DNA of 39,605 bases from Beijerinckiaceae bacterium (GTDB lineage Bacteria; Pseudomonadota; Alphaproteobacteria; Rhizobiales; Beijerinckiaceae). Below, one piece after another: positions 11,634-20,549 of the stretch. Made by a program: the position numbers and the translations under genes. The notes under the pieces were generated by a model, which saw only the letters and a program-made list of their open reading frames with translations, searched no databases and was not told the origin of the DNA. The stretch lies in NCBI GenBank assembly GCA_022702015.1, contig JAKONI010000258.1, forward strand, positions 1-39,605. Reading direction: 5' to 3'. The number at the start of each line of letters is the position of its first letter. Within the stretch, counting starts at the first letter, position 1.

Positions 11634-12499
11634 CCTCCCTCACCCCCGAGGACGTGCCCGCTGCCCCCGAGCGGCCCAACGTCCTGGCCCGGATCGAAGC
11701 CTACAAGCGCCGGGAGATCGCCGAGTCGAAGTTGCGCTTGCCGCTAGCCAAGCTGGAGAAGAAGGCGGCGCAGGCCGATCCGCCCCGGGGCTTCGCCGCC
11801 GCCATCCGTGCCCACCGCGCGGAGGGCCGGACCGCGCTGATCGCCGAGGTGAAGAAAGCCTCGCCGTCCAAGGGTCTGATCCGCGAGGATTTCGATCCGG
11901 CGACCCTGGCCGCCGCCTACGAGGCCGGGGGCGCCACCTGCCTCTCGGTCCTCACCGACGAGCCCTCGTTCCAGGGCCGCCCCGATTATCTCATCGAAGC
12001 CCGCGCCGCCTGCCACCTGCCGGCCCTGCGGAAGGACTTCATGTTCGAGCCGTATCAGGTCTACGAGGCCCGTACCTGGGGGGCCGACTGCATCCTCGTC
12101 ATCATGGCCTGCCTCGACGACGACGAGGCCGTGGCCCTGGTGGAGACGGCGCACGAACTGGGAATGGACGTGCTGGCGGAAGTCCACGACGAGGCCGAGC
12201 TTGCTCGGGCGCTCCCCCTCGGAACGGCCCTGGTCGGCGTCAACAACCGCAACCTCAAGACCTTCGAGGTCTCCTTCGACAACGCGCTGCGTCTGAAGCC
12301 GGGCATCCCCGAGGATCGGATCGCCGTGGCCGAAAGCGGCATCGGCGACCACGCCGACGTGGTGCGCCTCGCGGCGGCGGGCCTCGGCACGGTGCTGGTG
12401 GGTGAGAGCCTGATGCGGCAGGCCGACGTGGCGGCGGCGACCCGTACCCTGATCTTCGGGGGTGAGGGGGGCGCTCCGAAGCGCAAGGGCAAAGCATGA
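11630..12499 (+). CDS. trpC: Indole-3-glycerol phosphate synthase
   Basis: Closes the indole ring in tryptophan synthesis. The 289-residue TIM barrel has the conserved [52 protein letters not shown] and [12 protein letters not shown] segments, and AESGI near the C-terminus; the lysines and glutamate in these are the known catalytic residues of the family. It is monofunctional, with no fused TrpF. It overlaps trpD and moaC by four bases on each side. Confidence 0.97.
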   Translation: MTSLTPEDVPAAPERPNVLARIEAYKRREIAESKLRLPLAKLEKKAAQADPPRGFAAAIRAHRAEGRTALIAEVKKASPSKGLIREDFDPATLAAAYEAGGATCLSVLTDEPSFQGRPDYLIEARAACHLPALRKDFMFEPYQVYEARTWGADCILVIMACLDDDEAVALVETAHELGMDVLAEVHDEAELARALPLGTALVGVNNRNLKTFEVSFDNALRLKPGIPEDRIAVAESGIGDHADVVRLAAAGLGTVLVGESLMRQADVAAATRTLIFGGEGGAPKRKGKA

Positions 12500-12981
12500 G
12501 CGGGGGCCTCACCCACCTCGATTCCACCGGCGCGGCCAACATGGTCGATGTCACCGACAAGCCCGCCACCACCCGCACCGCCCGCGCGGAGGGTTTCGTG
12601 GTGATGCTGCCGGAGACCCTGGCGCTCATTCGCGAGGGCGATGCCAAGAAGGGCGACGTGATCGGCACCGCCCGGCTCGCGGGAATCATGGCCGCCAAGC
12701 GCACCCACGAGTTGATTCCCCTCTGCCATCCGCTGCTCCTCTCGAAGGTGCGGGTGGAGTGCGAGGAGGATGCCGGCCTGCCGGGGCTCCGGCTCACCGC
12801 CGAGGTGCGGGTGCAGGGGCCGACCGGCGTCGAGATGGAGGCGCTCACCGCCGTCTCGGTCGCGTGCCTGACGGTCTACGACATGGTGAAGGCGGTGGAC
12901 CGGGGGATGCGCATCGAGGGGATCCGCCTCCTGGCCAAGGATGGTGGCCGTTCCGGTGCCTACCGGGCGGATGCGGCGTGA
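12496..12981 (+). CDS. moaC: Cyclic pyranopterin monophosphate synthase
   Basis: Works with MoaA to convert GTP to cyclic pyranopterin monophosphate, the first stage of molybdenum cofactor synthesis. The 161-residue length and the motifs are standard: MVDVTDKP near the N-terminus, [21 protein letters not shown] in the middle (with LCHP), and [11 protein letters not shown] with the catalytic lysine and aspartate. It overlaps trpC (ATGA). The trpC-moaC-moeA order is widespread in alphaproteobacteria. Confidence 0.97.
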   Translation: MSGGLTHLDSTGAANMVDVTDKPATTRTARAEGFVVMLPETLALIREGDAKKGDVIGTARLAGIMAAKRTHELIPLCHPLLLSKVRVECEEDAGLPGLRLTAEVRVQGPTGVEMEALTAVSVACLTVYDMVKAVDRGMRIEGIRLLAKDGGRSGAYRADAA

Positions 12982-12991
12982 GGGCGGGGCG

Positions 12992-14221
12992 ATGAGCGGG
13001 CTGATCCCCGTCGCCGAGGCCCTGGCTCGGATCCTGGCGAGCGTCCGCACCCCCGTCTCCGGGGAAACCGTGCCCCTGGCCCGGGCCGCCGGCCGGGTTC
13101 TGGCGGAGCCCGTGGTCTCCACGCGCACCCAGCCGCCGTTCCCCGCCTCCGCCATGGACGGCTACGCGGTGCGCGCCGCCGACGCTGGGACGGTCGGCGC
13201 GTTGCTGCGCCTCGTCGGCACCAGCGCGGCGGGACACGGCTTCACCGGGCGCATCGGCGCGGGGGAGACGGTGCGCATCTTCACGGGCGCCCCGGTGCCG
13301 GAGGGGGCGGACGCGATCCTGATCCAGGAGGATGCGGAGGCCTCGGGCGACACGGTTCGCGTCCGGGAGGCCGTGGAGGCGAGCCGCTACATCCGGCGGG
13401 AGGGGCTCGATTTCGCGGCGGGGCAAAGCCTGCTGGCCGAGGGTCTGACGTTGGATGCCCGCCGCCTCGCCCTCGCGGCGGCGGCCGGTCGGCCGACCCT
13501 CACGGTGCGCCGGAAGCCGCGCGTCGCCATCCTCGCCACCGGCGACGAGCTGGTGCAGGCGGGGGACGCTCCGGCCTGGGACCAGATCGTCGCCTCGAAC
13601 AGCCTCGCCCTGGCGGCGCTGGCCGAGGAAGCCGGCGCGGAGACCATCGACCTCGGGATCGCCGCCGACGACCATGCCGCCCTGGAGGCGGCGCTCCGGC
13701 GGGCGCGGGAGGCGGGGGCGGACCTGCTGATCACCCTCGGCGGCGCCTCGGTGGGCGACCACGATCTGGTCCAGGCGGCTTTGGCCCGGGAGGGGCTCGA
13801 ACTCGGGTTCTGGCGGGTGGCCCTGCGGCCGGGCAAGCCGCTCATGCACGGGCGCCTTGGCGAGATGCTGGTGATCGGCCTGCCCGGCAACCCGGTCTCC
13901 TCCATCGTGTGCGGCTGGCTGTTCGTCGTCCCGGCCATCCGGGCGCTCCTGGGCGATCCCCAGGCGGGGACGGACCGGAGCGAACCGGCCATTCTCGGGC
14001 GGGACCTCGCGGCCAATGACGGACGGGCGGATTACATGCGGGCGAGTCTCACGGTCACGGGGGGTGAGCTTCCCGTGGTGAGCCCCGAGAACCGCCAGGA
14101 TTCCTCGATGCTTGCGGTGCTCGGCCGCTCGGAGGCCCTGCTGATCCGCGCGCCGCACGCCCCGGCGGCGAAAGCCGGCGATCCGTGCCGGATCCTCCGC
14201 CTCGACCGGCGCTTGGTCTGA
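12992..14221 (+). CDS. moeA: Molybdopterin molybdotransferase
   Basis: Inserts molybdate into adenylated molybdopterin to finish molybdenum cofactor. The 409-residue protein has the N-terminal PFPASAMDGYAVR motif, the MoCF-biosynthesis domain with ATGDEL and TLGGASVGDHD, and the conserved LPGNPVSS. The start MSGLIPVAEAL is preferred, with purine-rich AGGGCGGGG just upstream; longer in-frame starts overlap moaC. It ends the plus-strand block. In many relatives lexA follows moeA; here a convergent glycan-type gene follows instead. Confidence 0.95.
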   Translation: MSGLIPVAEALARILASVRTPVSGETVPLARAAGRVLAEPVVSTRTQPPFPASAMDGYAVRAADAGTVGALLRLVGTSAAGHGFTGRIGAGETVRIFTGAPVPEGADAILIQEDAEASGDTVRVREAVEASRYIRREGLDFAAGQSLLAEGLTLDARRLALAAAAGRPTLTVRRKPRVAILATGDELVQAGDAPAWDQIVASNSLALAALAEEAGAETIDLGIAADDHAALEAALRRAREAGADLLITLGGASVGDHDLVQAALAREGLELGFWRVALRPGKPLMHGRLGEMLVIGLPGNPVSSIVCGWLFVVPAIRALLGDPQAGTDRSEPAILGRDLAANDGRADYMRASLTVTGGELPVVSPENRQDSSMLAVLGRSEALLIRAPHAPAAKAGDPCRILRLDRRLV

Positions 14222-14245
14222 GCGATCCGGCGCCGTTGGACGATC

Positions 14246-16027
14246 CTACGGGTCCATACGCCACAGCTTCAGCGGGCCGGGGCCGGGCACCGGCGTGAGC
14301 CACCCGGCCGTGGCCTCGCCCCGCGCCAACCGCGTCGCGAAGGCGGGCTTCGCTTGCAGATCGTCGGCCGGGCGGGCCGGGCAGGCCACGAGATACCGCA
14401 CCCCGTCCGCCGTCATGGTCCGGCGCAGGTCGGCCTCCGTCCCGCCGAGGCCCGTCAGGGCCGCCGCGAGTCCGGGGATCGCCCGGTGATAGGGCGCGGC
14501 CACGATCGCGTGCGGCGTGTGCAACAGGATCGCGGGACCCATGAAGATCGGCGCCAGGACCTTGCCGGGGGGCAGGGCGGCGAGCGGTGCGAGGGCTTCG
14601 TCGCCGAGGCAGTCGCTCGCCCCCTTCGGATCGCTGGCGGTGCGGATCCAGGGGAGAAACGCCTCGCCCAGGGCCACCGGGACGATCCAGACGCTGCTCA
14701 CAAGGCCGATACCGATGGCGAGGGCGGCGACGCGTCGGGGGGTCGGGTGGCCCCCGCCTATTCCGGTGATGGCGGACAGGATGAACGGCCCCGCGACGAC
14801 GGGTACGAGGCCGCTGATGACGTAGAGCCCCCGAAACTCCTCAAGTCCCAGCAGGAGGCCGGGCCAGAGCAACACGGCGGCGACAGCCCAGAAGCGCGGT
14901 CGCGGACCGCGCAGGGCCCGCCACGAGGCCGCGAGGGCGGCCAGGATCACCACCGGATAGAAGACCAGGGCCTCCCACTGCCCCCGCGCGACGAAGGTGG
15001 CGGCGTTCGTCATCTCGTTGACCTTGAGCAGCCAGTGCTCGCGGACGAGGGGCGTCATGCCGGTGAAGGGCCCGGCGAGGCAGACCGGGAAGGCCGCGGC
15101 GAAGCCCGCGATCAGCGCGGCGCCCCCTCCCGCGAGGACGAGGGCGCGGGTTGTCCGGCGGCCGAGGGCGCGGTCCAACCCGGCGCAGCCGAGGGCCAGG
15201 ACGAGACCGCCGAGGGCAAGGAACAACCAGGGGGGCGAGAGCGCGTCGCAGGCCGTCGATGACCACAAGGCCGGCGCCGTCTGGGTCACGAACAGGACCG
15301 GCGCCGCGAGGGCGAGACCGAGGCCGAAGCCAGCGAAGGCGCGGATCGCCGGAGAGCCCCGCCACATCCAGTCCGCCGCGAGGAACAGGGCGCCCACGGC
15401 GAGGAACGGCACCCCTTCGAGCCCCACGGCGAGGGACAGGGCCGCGAGCGCCCCGGCGAGCAGGCCCCCCGCGCCGCCGCCCCGGATGATCGCCAGGGCC
15501 AGACCCAGGATCGCCGTGAGTTGCACGTCGTGATGATCGACCCGGCCGGCGGCGAACTGGACGGTCACGCCGAAGGTCTGCGTCGCCACGAGCAGCGCGA
15601 CGAGGGCCGCCCGCGTCCCGAACGACGCCCGCACCCCGCGAAAGAGCACGAGGGCATAGAGGCCGAACATGAGGCTCGGCCACAGGACGGCCGCCGCCCC
15701 CTCGGCCAGCGGCCGACCGAGGAGCGGGGTCAGGGCGAGGATCAGCCCGGCGATGGGGGCATCGACCAGCCGCGACCAGTGGCTGAGGATACCCGGTGGG
15801 GGTCCGAAGCGGTGCTGTCGCAGATCGTACCAGCCCTGGCCGTTCACGAGGTCCCGCACTTGCGCGAGGCGCATGGCGTCATCGGGGTCGGGCACGCGGA
15901 GGTGATGCAGGGTCGCCGAGAGGTCGGCGGGGGCGTTCATCGTCGCGACGGCGATGGCGACGAGGAGCCACAGCACGGCGTCCGGGCCGATCCGCGACGC
16001 GGGCAGTGAGAGCGTCGGCTCCGGCAT
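14246..16027 (-). CDS. STT3/AglB-like GT-C membrane glycosyltransferase (uncharacterised)
   Basis: A polytopic inner-membrane protein of 593 residues with about a dozen hydrophobic segments and a soluble C-terminal part. Two acidic motifs stand out: DPDDAMR at 47-53 in the first outer loop and GRVDHH at 161-166. GT-C oligosaccharyltransferases have a first acidic residue near position 47 and a second D-x-D/D-x-H motif about 115 residues later; here D49/D50 and D164-x-H166 fit that spacing. The WWDYG acceptor motif of true STT3/AglB/PglB is not seen. The catalytic role and the substrate are therefore inferences. The start at MPEPTL is chosen since the 44 codons upstream are basic and unconserved. 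Next to it lie glycan-gene remnants and a flavoprotein. Confidence 0.6.
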   Translation of the reverse strand: MPEPTLSLPASRIGPDAVLWLLVAIAVATMNAPADLSATLHHLRVPDPDDAMRLAQVRDLVNGQGWYDLRQHRFGPPPGILSHWSRLVDAPIAGLILALTPLLGRPLAEGAAAVLWPSLMFGLYALVLFRGVRASFGTRAALVALLVATQTFGVTVQFAAGRVDHHDVQLTAILGLALAIIRGGGAGGLLAGALAALSLAVGLEGVPFLAVGALFLAADWMWRGSPAIRAFAGFGLGLALAAPVLFVTQTAPALWSSTACDALSPPWLFLALGGLVLALGCAGLDRALGRRTTRALVLAGGGAALIAGFAAAFPVCLAGPFTGMTPLVREHWLLKVNEMTNAATFVARGQWEALVFYPVVILAALAASWRALRGPRPRFWAVAAVLLWPGLLLGLEEFRGLYVISGLVPVVAGPFILSAITGIGGGHPTPRRVAALAIGIGLVSSVWIVPVALGEAFLPWIRTASDPKGASDCLGDEALAPLAALPPGKVLAPIFMGPAILLHTPHAIVAAPYHRAIPGLAAALTGLGGTEADLRRTMTADGVRYLVACPARPADDLQAKPAFATRLARGEATAGWLTPVPGPGPLKLWRMDP

Positions 16028-16167
16028 GGGCGGCACGTGTTCCCTCCGCCGCGACGGGGCCCGGCGAGCGGAGCGACGATGCGCCCGCAGGAAACACCGT
16101 TCGGTTAACCACTCGTCGGTTCGTGCCGCCGAGGGTTGGTCACTCGGAGCCGACCCCACGCCCGCCC
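16028..16167. other. Intergenic DNA before the pseudogene stretch
   Basis: Between the GT-C gene start (minus) and the first recognisable GT87 remnant. It probably contains the GT-C promoter; I see no clear -35/-10 pair, repeat or mobile-element end that would explain the decay next door. Confidence 0.4.
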
Positions 16168-16359
16168 GTTGCCCTGATCGACGGCGAGCGTCGCCCGATG
16201 CTGGCCGGGCTGTGCCTCGCCTTCCTCAGCCTCAAGCCGCAATTCGCCTGCGCACTCGGGCTGATGCTGTTGGGCGCCGGGCGCTGGCGCTGCCTCGGGT
16301 TCGGCGCCCTCGCCATCGGAGCGTTGGTCGCGGGCTCCATCGCCCTGTTCGGCAAGATG
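16168..16359 (+). pseudogene. Scrap of a GT87 (DUF2029) glycosyltransferase
   Basis: About 64 codons whose translation (ALIDGERRP, MLAGLCLAFLSLKPQFACAL, GRWRCLGFGALAIGALVAGS) matches the RP-LAG / KPQF / GRWR membrane region typical of GT87 glycosyltransferases, enzymes of about 400 residues. Nothing of the rest of the protein is present upstream, and downstream the reading switches to an unrelated epimerase fragment in another frame. It is a decayed fragment with no credible start codon or ribosome-binding site. Confidence 0.6.
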
Positions 16360-16686
16360 CCGAGGCAGAGCGCATCAACGGGGCGCGCACCGCGCACCTG
16401 CCCCTCAAGCCGACCCTGCTGGCCATGCGCCTCGCCCACGCGGCACGGATCTCGCCGCTTGGCCCCTGCCATTACCGCATGGTCGCCGAGAGCTTCGTCT
16501 TCGAATACCGGCCGGATCAAATCCGATCTCGGCTGGCGCTTGACGCGGACGAACGGCGACATGCTGCTCGCCGCCTCCCGGTACTACGCCGCCCACCGGG
16601 CCGAGATCGCCGCGCGGCGGGACGTCTCGGCGCATCGCCAGGCGGCGGATCGGGGCGTCCTTCGTATTCTGAAGGGGGTTTCGTAG
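16356..16686 (+). pseudogene. Frameshifted C-terminus of an NAD-dependent epimerase/dehydratase
   Basis: Two frames together give the C-terminal end of a short-chain sugar epimerase/dehydratase. The first (from about 16356) reads HLPLKPTLLAMRLAHAARIS and PLGPCHYRMVAESFVFE. After about 16505 the protein continues in the next frame with TGRIKSDLGWR, TRTNGDMLLAASRYYAAHR and ends ILKGVS at a TAG (16684-16686). One extra base around GTCTTCGAATACC explains the shift. The N-terminal Rossmann half is missing and is replaced by the GT87 scrap, so this is a truncated, frameshifted remnant. The intact flavoprotein gene follows 81 bp later. Confidence 0.6.
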
Positions 16687-16767
16687 TGAAAGCAAAATCT
16701 TAACCGTGGGCTTACAAGTCTCAGCCTATCTCCTGGATAGCGACACCGATCCGGGCCGGAGCGACTG

Positions 16768-18270
16768 ATGAGCCACCACACCGAGACACTGGTGATTGGC
16801 GCGGGACCGGCCGGTCTGACGGCGGCATACCTTCTGTCGAAGCACGGGCGGCAGGTGACGGTGCTGGAGAGCGACCCGCATCAGGTGGGCGGGATTTCGC
16901 GCACCGTCTCGCACAACGGCTACCTGTTCGACATCGGCGGCCACCGCTTCTTCTCGAAGTCCAAGGCCGTGGTCGATCTCTGGGATGAGATCCTGCCGAA
17001 CGACTTCATCGAGCGGCCGCGCCTGTCGCGGATTTATTACAACGGAAAGTACTACGCCTATCCCCTGAAGGCCTTCGAGGCCCTGCGCAACCTCGGCGTG
17101 CTCACGAGCACCGCGTGCGTGGCGTCGTATCTGCTGGCCCGCGCCCGGCCGGTGAAGACGCCGAGGAACTTTCACGAATGGGTCCGCAACCAGTTCGGCG
17201 AGCGCCTGTTCTCGATCTTCTTCAAGACCTACACCGAGAAGGTCTGGGGCTTGTCGTGCGACGCCATCTCGGCGGATTGGGCGGCCCAGCGGATCAAGGG
17301 ACTCGATCTCGGCGCGGCGATCCGTGACGGGGTGAAGCGCTCACTCGGCCTGCGCCAGCGCCAGAAGGCGGGCGGGCCGGTGATCAAGACGCTGATCGAA
17401 TCCTTCCGCTACCCGCGCCGCGGCCCGGGGATGATGTGGGAGGAGGCCGCCGCCAAGACCGAGCGCCAGGGCGGTCGCGTGCTCCTCGACCGCACGGTCG
17501 ATTCCCTCGGCTACGACGCCGCCACCGGCATCTGGACGGTCTCAAGCCGCCGCAGGGACGGCAGTCGCGAGACCTTCACCGCCCGGCACGTGGTCTCCTC
17601 CGCCCCGGTGCGCGACCTCGTGAACGCCATCCGGCCGCGCCCTTTGAGCACCTTCAACGCGAGGGCCCTCGGCTACCGCGACTTCGTGACCGTGGCGCTG
17701 ATCGCCAAGTCCGACAAGACCTTCCCCGACAACTGGATCTACATCCACGATCCCTCCGTGAAGGTCGGCCGGGTCCAGAACTTCCGCTCGTGGTCGCCGG
17801 AGATGATCCCCGACGAGACCCATACCTGCCTCGGCCTGGAGTATTTCTGCTTCGAGGGCGACGGGCTGTGGAACGCCTCGGACGAGGACCTCGTGGCGCT
17901 GGCCAAGGACGAGATCGGCCGGATCGGCCTCATCGACCCGGCGGATGTGGTCGATGCCTGCGTCGTGCGCCAACCGAAGGCCTACCCGGTCTACGACGAG
18001 ACCTATGCCGACCACGTCGCCACGGTCCGGCGGGAGTTGGAGCGGGACTATCCGACCCTGCACCTCGTCGGCCGCAACGGGATGCACAAGTACAACAACC
18101 AGGACCATGCCATGATGACGGCGATGCTGACCGTGGAGAACATCCGCGCCGGCGCCCGGCTTCACGATGTCTGGCGCGTCAACGAGGATGCCGAGTACAC
18201 CGAGGCGGGCCTCTCAGGGGCGCAGGAAGCCCTGACGAGCGAGCGCTTGGTGCCGCGCAAGGTCGCCTGA
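16768..18270 (+). CDS. FAD/NAD(P)-binding oxidoreductase, UGM/protoporphyrinogen-oxidase-like
   Basis: A soluble 500-residue flavoprotein. The N-terminus has the dinucleotide-binding TLVIGAGPAGLTAAYLL (8-24) and ESDPHQVGGISRT, followed by DIGGHRFFSKS, typical of the amine-oxidase/UDP-galactopyranose mutase-like group. The C-terminus has LVGRNGMHKYNNQDHAMMTA, also a hallmark of this branch. Members are found beside glycosyltransferases and sugar epimerases, and here the remnants of both lie upstream, so a role in modifying a sugar or lipid-linked sugar is plausible but not shown. GGAG six bases before the ATG supports the start. It is intact even though its upstream neighbours have decayed. 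Confidence 0.8.
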   Translation: MSHHTETLVIGAGPAGLTAAYLLSKHGRQVTVLESDPHQVGGISRTVSHNGYLFDIGGHRFFSKSKAVVDLWDEILPNDFIERPRLSRIYYNGKYYAYPLKAFEALRNLGVLTSTACVASYLLARARPVKTPRNFHEWVRNQFGERLFSIFFKTYTEKVWGLSCDAISADWAAQRIKGLDLGAAIRDGVKRSLGLRQRQKAGGPVIKTLIESFRYPRRGPGMMWEEAAAKTERQGGRVLLDRTVDSLGYDAATGIWTVSSRRRDGSRETFTARHVVSSAPVRDLVNAIRPRPLSTFNARALGYRDFVTVALIAKSDKTFPDNWIYIHDPSVKVGRVQNFRSWSPEMIPDETHTCLGLEYFCFEGDGLWNASDEDLVALAKDEIGRIGLIDPADVVDACVVRQPKAYPVYDETYADHVATVRRELERDYPTLHLVGRNGMHKYNNQDHAMMTAMLTVENIRAGARLHDVWRVNEDAEYTEAGLSGAQEALTSERLVPRKVA

Positions 18271-18274
18271 GTTC

Positions 18275-18295
18275 GGGCGGGGGCCAACCCCGCCC
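18275..18295 (+). terminator. GC hairpin after the flavoprotein gene
   Basis: A perfect 8-bp stem (GGGCGGGG / CCCCGCCC) with a GCCAA loop begins 4 bp after the TGA. No clear T-tract follows. It is placed as a transcription terminator separating the flavoprotein from the ABC transporter. Confidence 0.5.
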
Positions 18296-18440
18296 AGCGA
18301 CAAATCGAGCCGTTCAGCCCCCCTGTCCGAAGTTTCACGCGACGGGCCGGAGCCCTGCCGCTATCTCGCCACGACGCGCCTCCATGTGCGCGGAACGTGA
18401 GCCGTCCGCGACGGCCGCGCGGACGTGAGAGGAGAGGCGT

Positions 18441-20549
18441 GTGGGGCTGATCAGGACCGGGCTCGGCATCCAGGCCGTCGTGACCGCCGTGTGCGCGGCG
18501 ATCCTCCTGGCGTTCCCCGGCGTACCGAGTCCACCGCTCTACGTGTCGCTGGCCGGCTTCGCCATGGCCGGCATCCTGCTCGCCGCCAACACCATTTCCG
18601 CCTACCTCAAGGTCTTCGTTTCGGTCTACGGCGTCGGCTACTTGCTCCTGGCCGGCACCAAGGCGCTCGCCGCCGCCGGCGCATTGCCCCCGGTGGTGGT
18701 CGCGCTGCTGCCCCCGGCCTTCGCCGCCACCGGCGCCGTGGTCTTCGCCGCGATCGTCGTGGCGATCTCGCACCTGGAGCCGATCCGCGCGATCACCCTG
18801 ATCGCCGATCCCTATTTCGCCAACCGCGACGCACCGACCAAGGAAATCAGCCTGTTCCGCCGCTTCGGCAGCACGGAGGGGCGCATCGGCCGCAACCTCG
18901 TCGCCCTGTCGATCTTCGTGAACTTCGCGGACGTGGCGCTGACCCTGCGCTTCAACTTCTTCTACCGCGACATGTACAACTCGCTGCAGGAATACGACGC
19001 GGCGGCGTTCTGGTACCAGTTGCTCTGGATCTTCGTGCCGCTGGCGGCGCTGAACATCGCCATCGGCATGTTCGATCTGTTCGTGGATTCGTCGCTGCTG
19101 ATCCGCTGGCGGACGTGGCTCACCCACAGCCTCACCGGCCGCTGGCTCGGCGCGGGCACCCATTACCGCATCCCTTTCACCGGGGAGGAGGCGGACAACC
19201 CCGACCAGCGCATCCAGTCGGATGTGGACGCCTTCATCCGCCAGACGACCACCCTGTCGATCCGGCTGCTCAGCCAAGCGGCGCAGCTCGTCTCGTTCAT
19301 CGTCATCCTGTGGACGCTCTCGCGCGACTTCGTCGTGCCCTTCACCGACACGCTGATCCCCGGCTTCCTGGTGTGGCTGGTGATCGTCTACGCCGTGCTC
19401 GGCACGTGGCTGACCCACCTGATCGGCCGCCCGTTGATCGGGCTGAACTTCCGGCAGGAGCGGGTGGAGGCCGATTTCCGCTTCGCGCTCGCCCGCAACC
19501 GCATCTATTCCGAGCAGATCGCCCTGCTGCGCGGGGAGAAGGCCGAGATCACGCGCCTCTCCGGCCTGTTCCATTTCGTGGTGGCCAACTACACGAACAT
19601 CATCTTCCGCCGGATCAAGCTCATCGCCTTCACCTTCAGTTACCGGCAGGCGAGCGTGATCTTCCCGATGGTCCTCGCCGCCCCGTCCTTCTTCGCCAAG
19701 AAGATCACGCTGGGCGCCCTGCAGCAGACCTCTCAGGCCTTCGGGCAGGTGCAGAGTTCCCTATCCTTCTTCGTGGATTCGTACACGACGCTGGCGGCCT
19801 ACAAGGCCAACACGATCCGTCTCGGCTCCTTCCGCCGGGCCATGACCAAGGCCGAGGCGATGGGCGCCACGGAGAGCGGCCTCACCCACGGCAACGCCAC
19901 CTCCGGCGACGTCACGGCGCAGGGCCTCGTCCTGGCGCTGCCCGACGGGCGGGAGATTGTCGCCGCCGACACCCTCGTCCTGAGGAAGGGCGCGGCGACC
20001 CTGGTCACGGGCCCCTCCGGCTCGGGCAAGTCCACCCTGTTCCGGGCCATCGCCGGGATCTGGCCGTTCGGACGGGGCCGCCTCGACGTACCCGCCGGGC
20101 AATCGGCCCTGCTGCTGCCGCAGCGGCCCTACATCCCCCTGGGGACGCTGCGCGGGGCGGTGGTCTATCCGAACGAGGCGGGGGCCTTCCCCGATGCGGA
20201 GATCCGCCAAGCCCTCATCGATGCGCAACTGCCCCAACTCGTGGATCACCTCGATGAGGACGACGTGTGGGAGCGGCGGCTGTCGGGGGGCGAGCAGCAG
20301 CGCCTCGCCATCGCCCGCGCCCTCCTGGCCAAGCCGGCTTGGCTGTTCCTGGACGAGTCGACAGCGTCCCTCGACGAGCCCGCCGAGGCGGGGATCTACC
20401 GGATGCTGCGGGAGCGCCTGCCGGGAACCACCATCGTCTCCATCGGCCACCGCTCGACCCTCGACGCCCTGCACGACCGGCGCGTCGTGCTGGAGAAGGA
20501 GGGCGACCGTTTCGTGCCCCGCGCTCCGCAGGCGATGCCGGCGGAATAG
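18441..20549 (+). CDS. SbmA/BacA-like ABC transporter, fused permease-ATPase
   Basis: One polypeptide of 702 residues with membrane and ATPase parts. The transmembrane core (about 145-440) belongs to the ABC_membrane_2 / SbmA-BacA group, shown by NFFYRDMYNSLQEYDAAAFW and NPDQRIQSDVDAF. The ATPase has Walker A GPSGSGKST (about 523-531), a Q-loop in LLLPQRPYIPLG, signature LSGGEQQR (about 614) and Walker B LFLDEST with the H-loop SIGHRS. Relatives such as YddA and the mycobacterial Rv1819c take up peptides, cobalamin or other hydrophilic compounds. The first 120 residues form extra hydrophobic segments absent from YddA-length proteins. A GTG start follows GAGAGGAGAGG at good spacing. Confidence 0.87.
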   Translation: MGLIRTGLGIQAVVTAVCAAILLAFPGVPSPPLYVSLAGFAMAGILLAANTISAYLKVFVSVYGVGYLLLAGTKALAAAGALPPVVVALLPPAFAATGAVVFAAIVVAISHLEPIRAITLIADPYFANRDAPTKEISLFRRFGSTEGRIGRNLVALSIFVNFADVALTLRFNFFYRDMYNSLQEYDAAAFWYQLLWIFVPLAALNIAIGMFDLFVDSSLLIRWRTWLTHSLTGRWLGAGTHYRIPFTGEEADNPDQRIQSDVDAFIRQTTTLSIRLLSQAAQLVSFIVILWTLSRDFVVPFTDTLIPGFLVWLVIVYAVLGTWLTHLIGRPLIGLNFRQERVEADFRFALARNRIYSEQIALLRGEKAEITRLSGLFHFVVANYTNIIFRRIKLIAFTFSYRQASVIFPMVLAAPSFFAKKITLGALQQTSQAFGQVQSSLSFFVDSYTTLAAYKANTIRLGSFRRAMTKAEAMGATESGLTHGNATSGDVTAQGLVLALPDGREIVAADTLVLRKGAATLVTGPSGSGKSTLFRAIAGIWPFGRGRLDVPAGQSALLLPQRPYIPLGTLRGAVVYPNEAGAFPDAEIRQALIDAQLPQLVDHLDEDDVWERRLSGGEQQRLAIARALLAKPAWLFLDESTASLDEPAEAGIYRMLRERLPGTTIVSIGHRSTLDALHDRRVVLEKEGDRFVPRAPQAMPAE

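Noticed and set aside
18162..19574. 470-codon minus-strand frame opposite the ABC transporter
   Set aside because: Composition is charged and repetitive, and it covers a certain gene; no start signal or domain.
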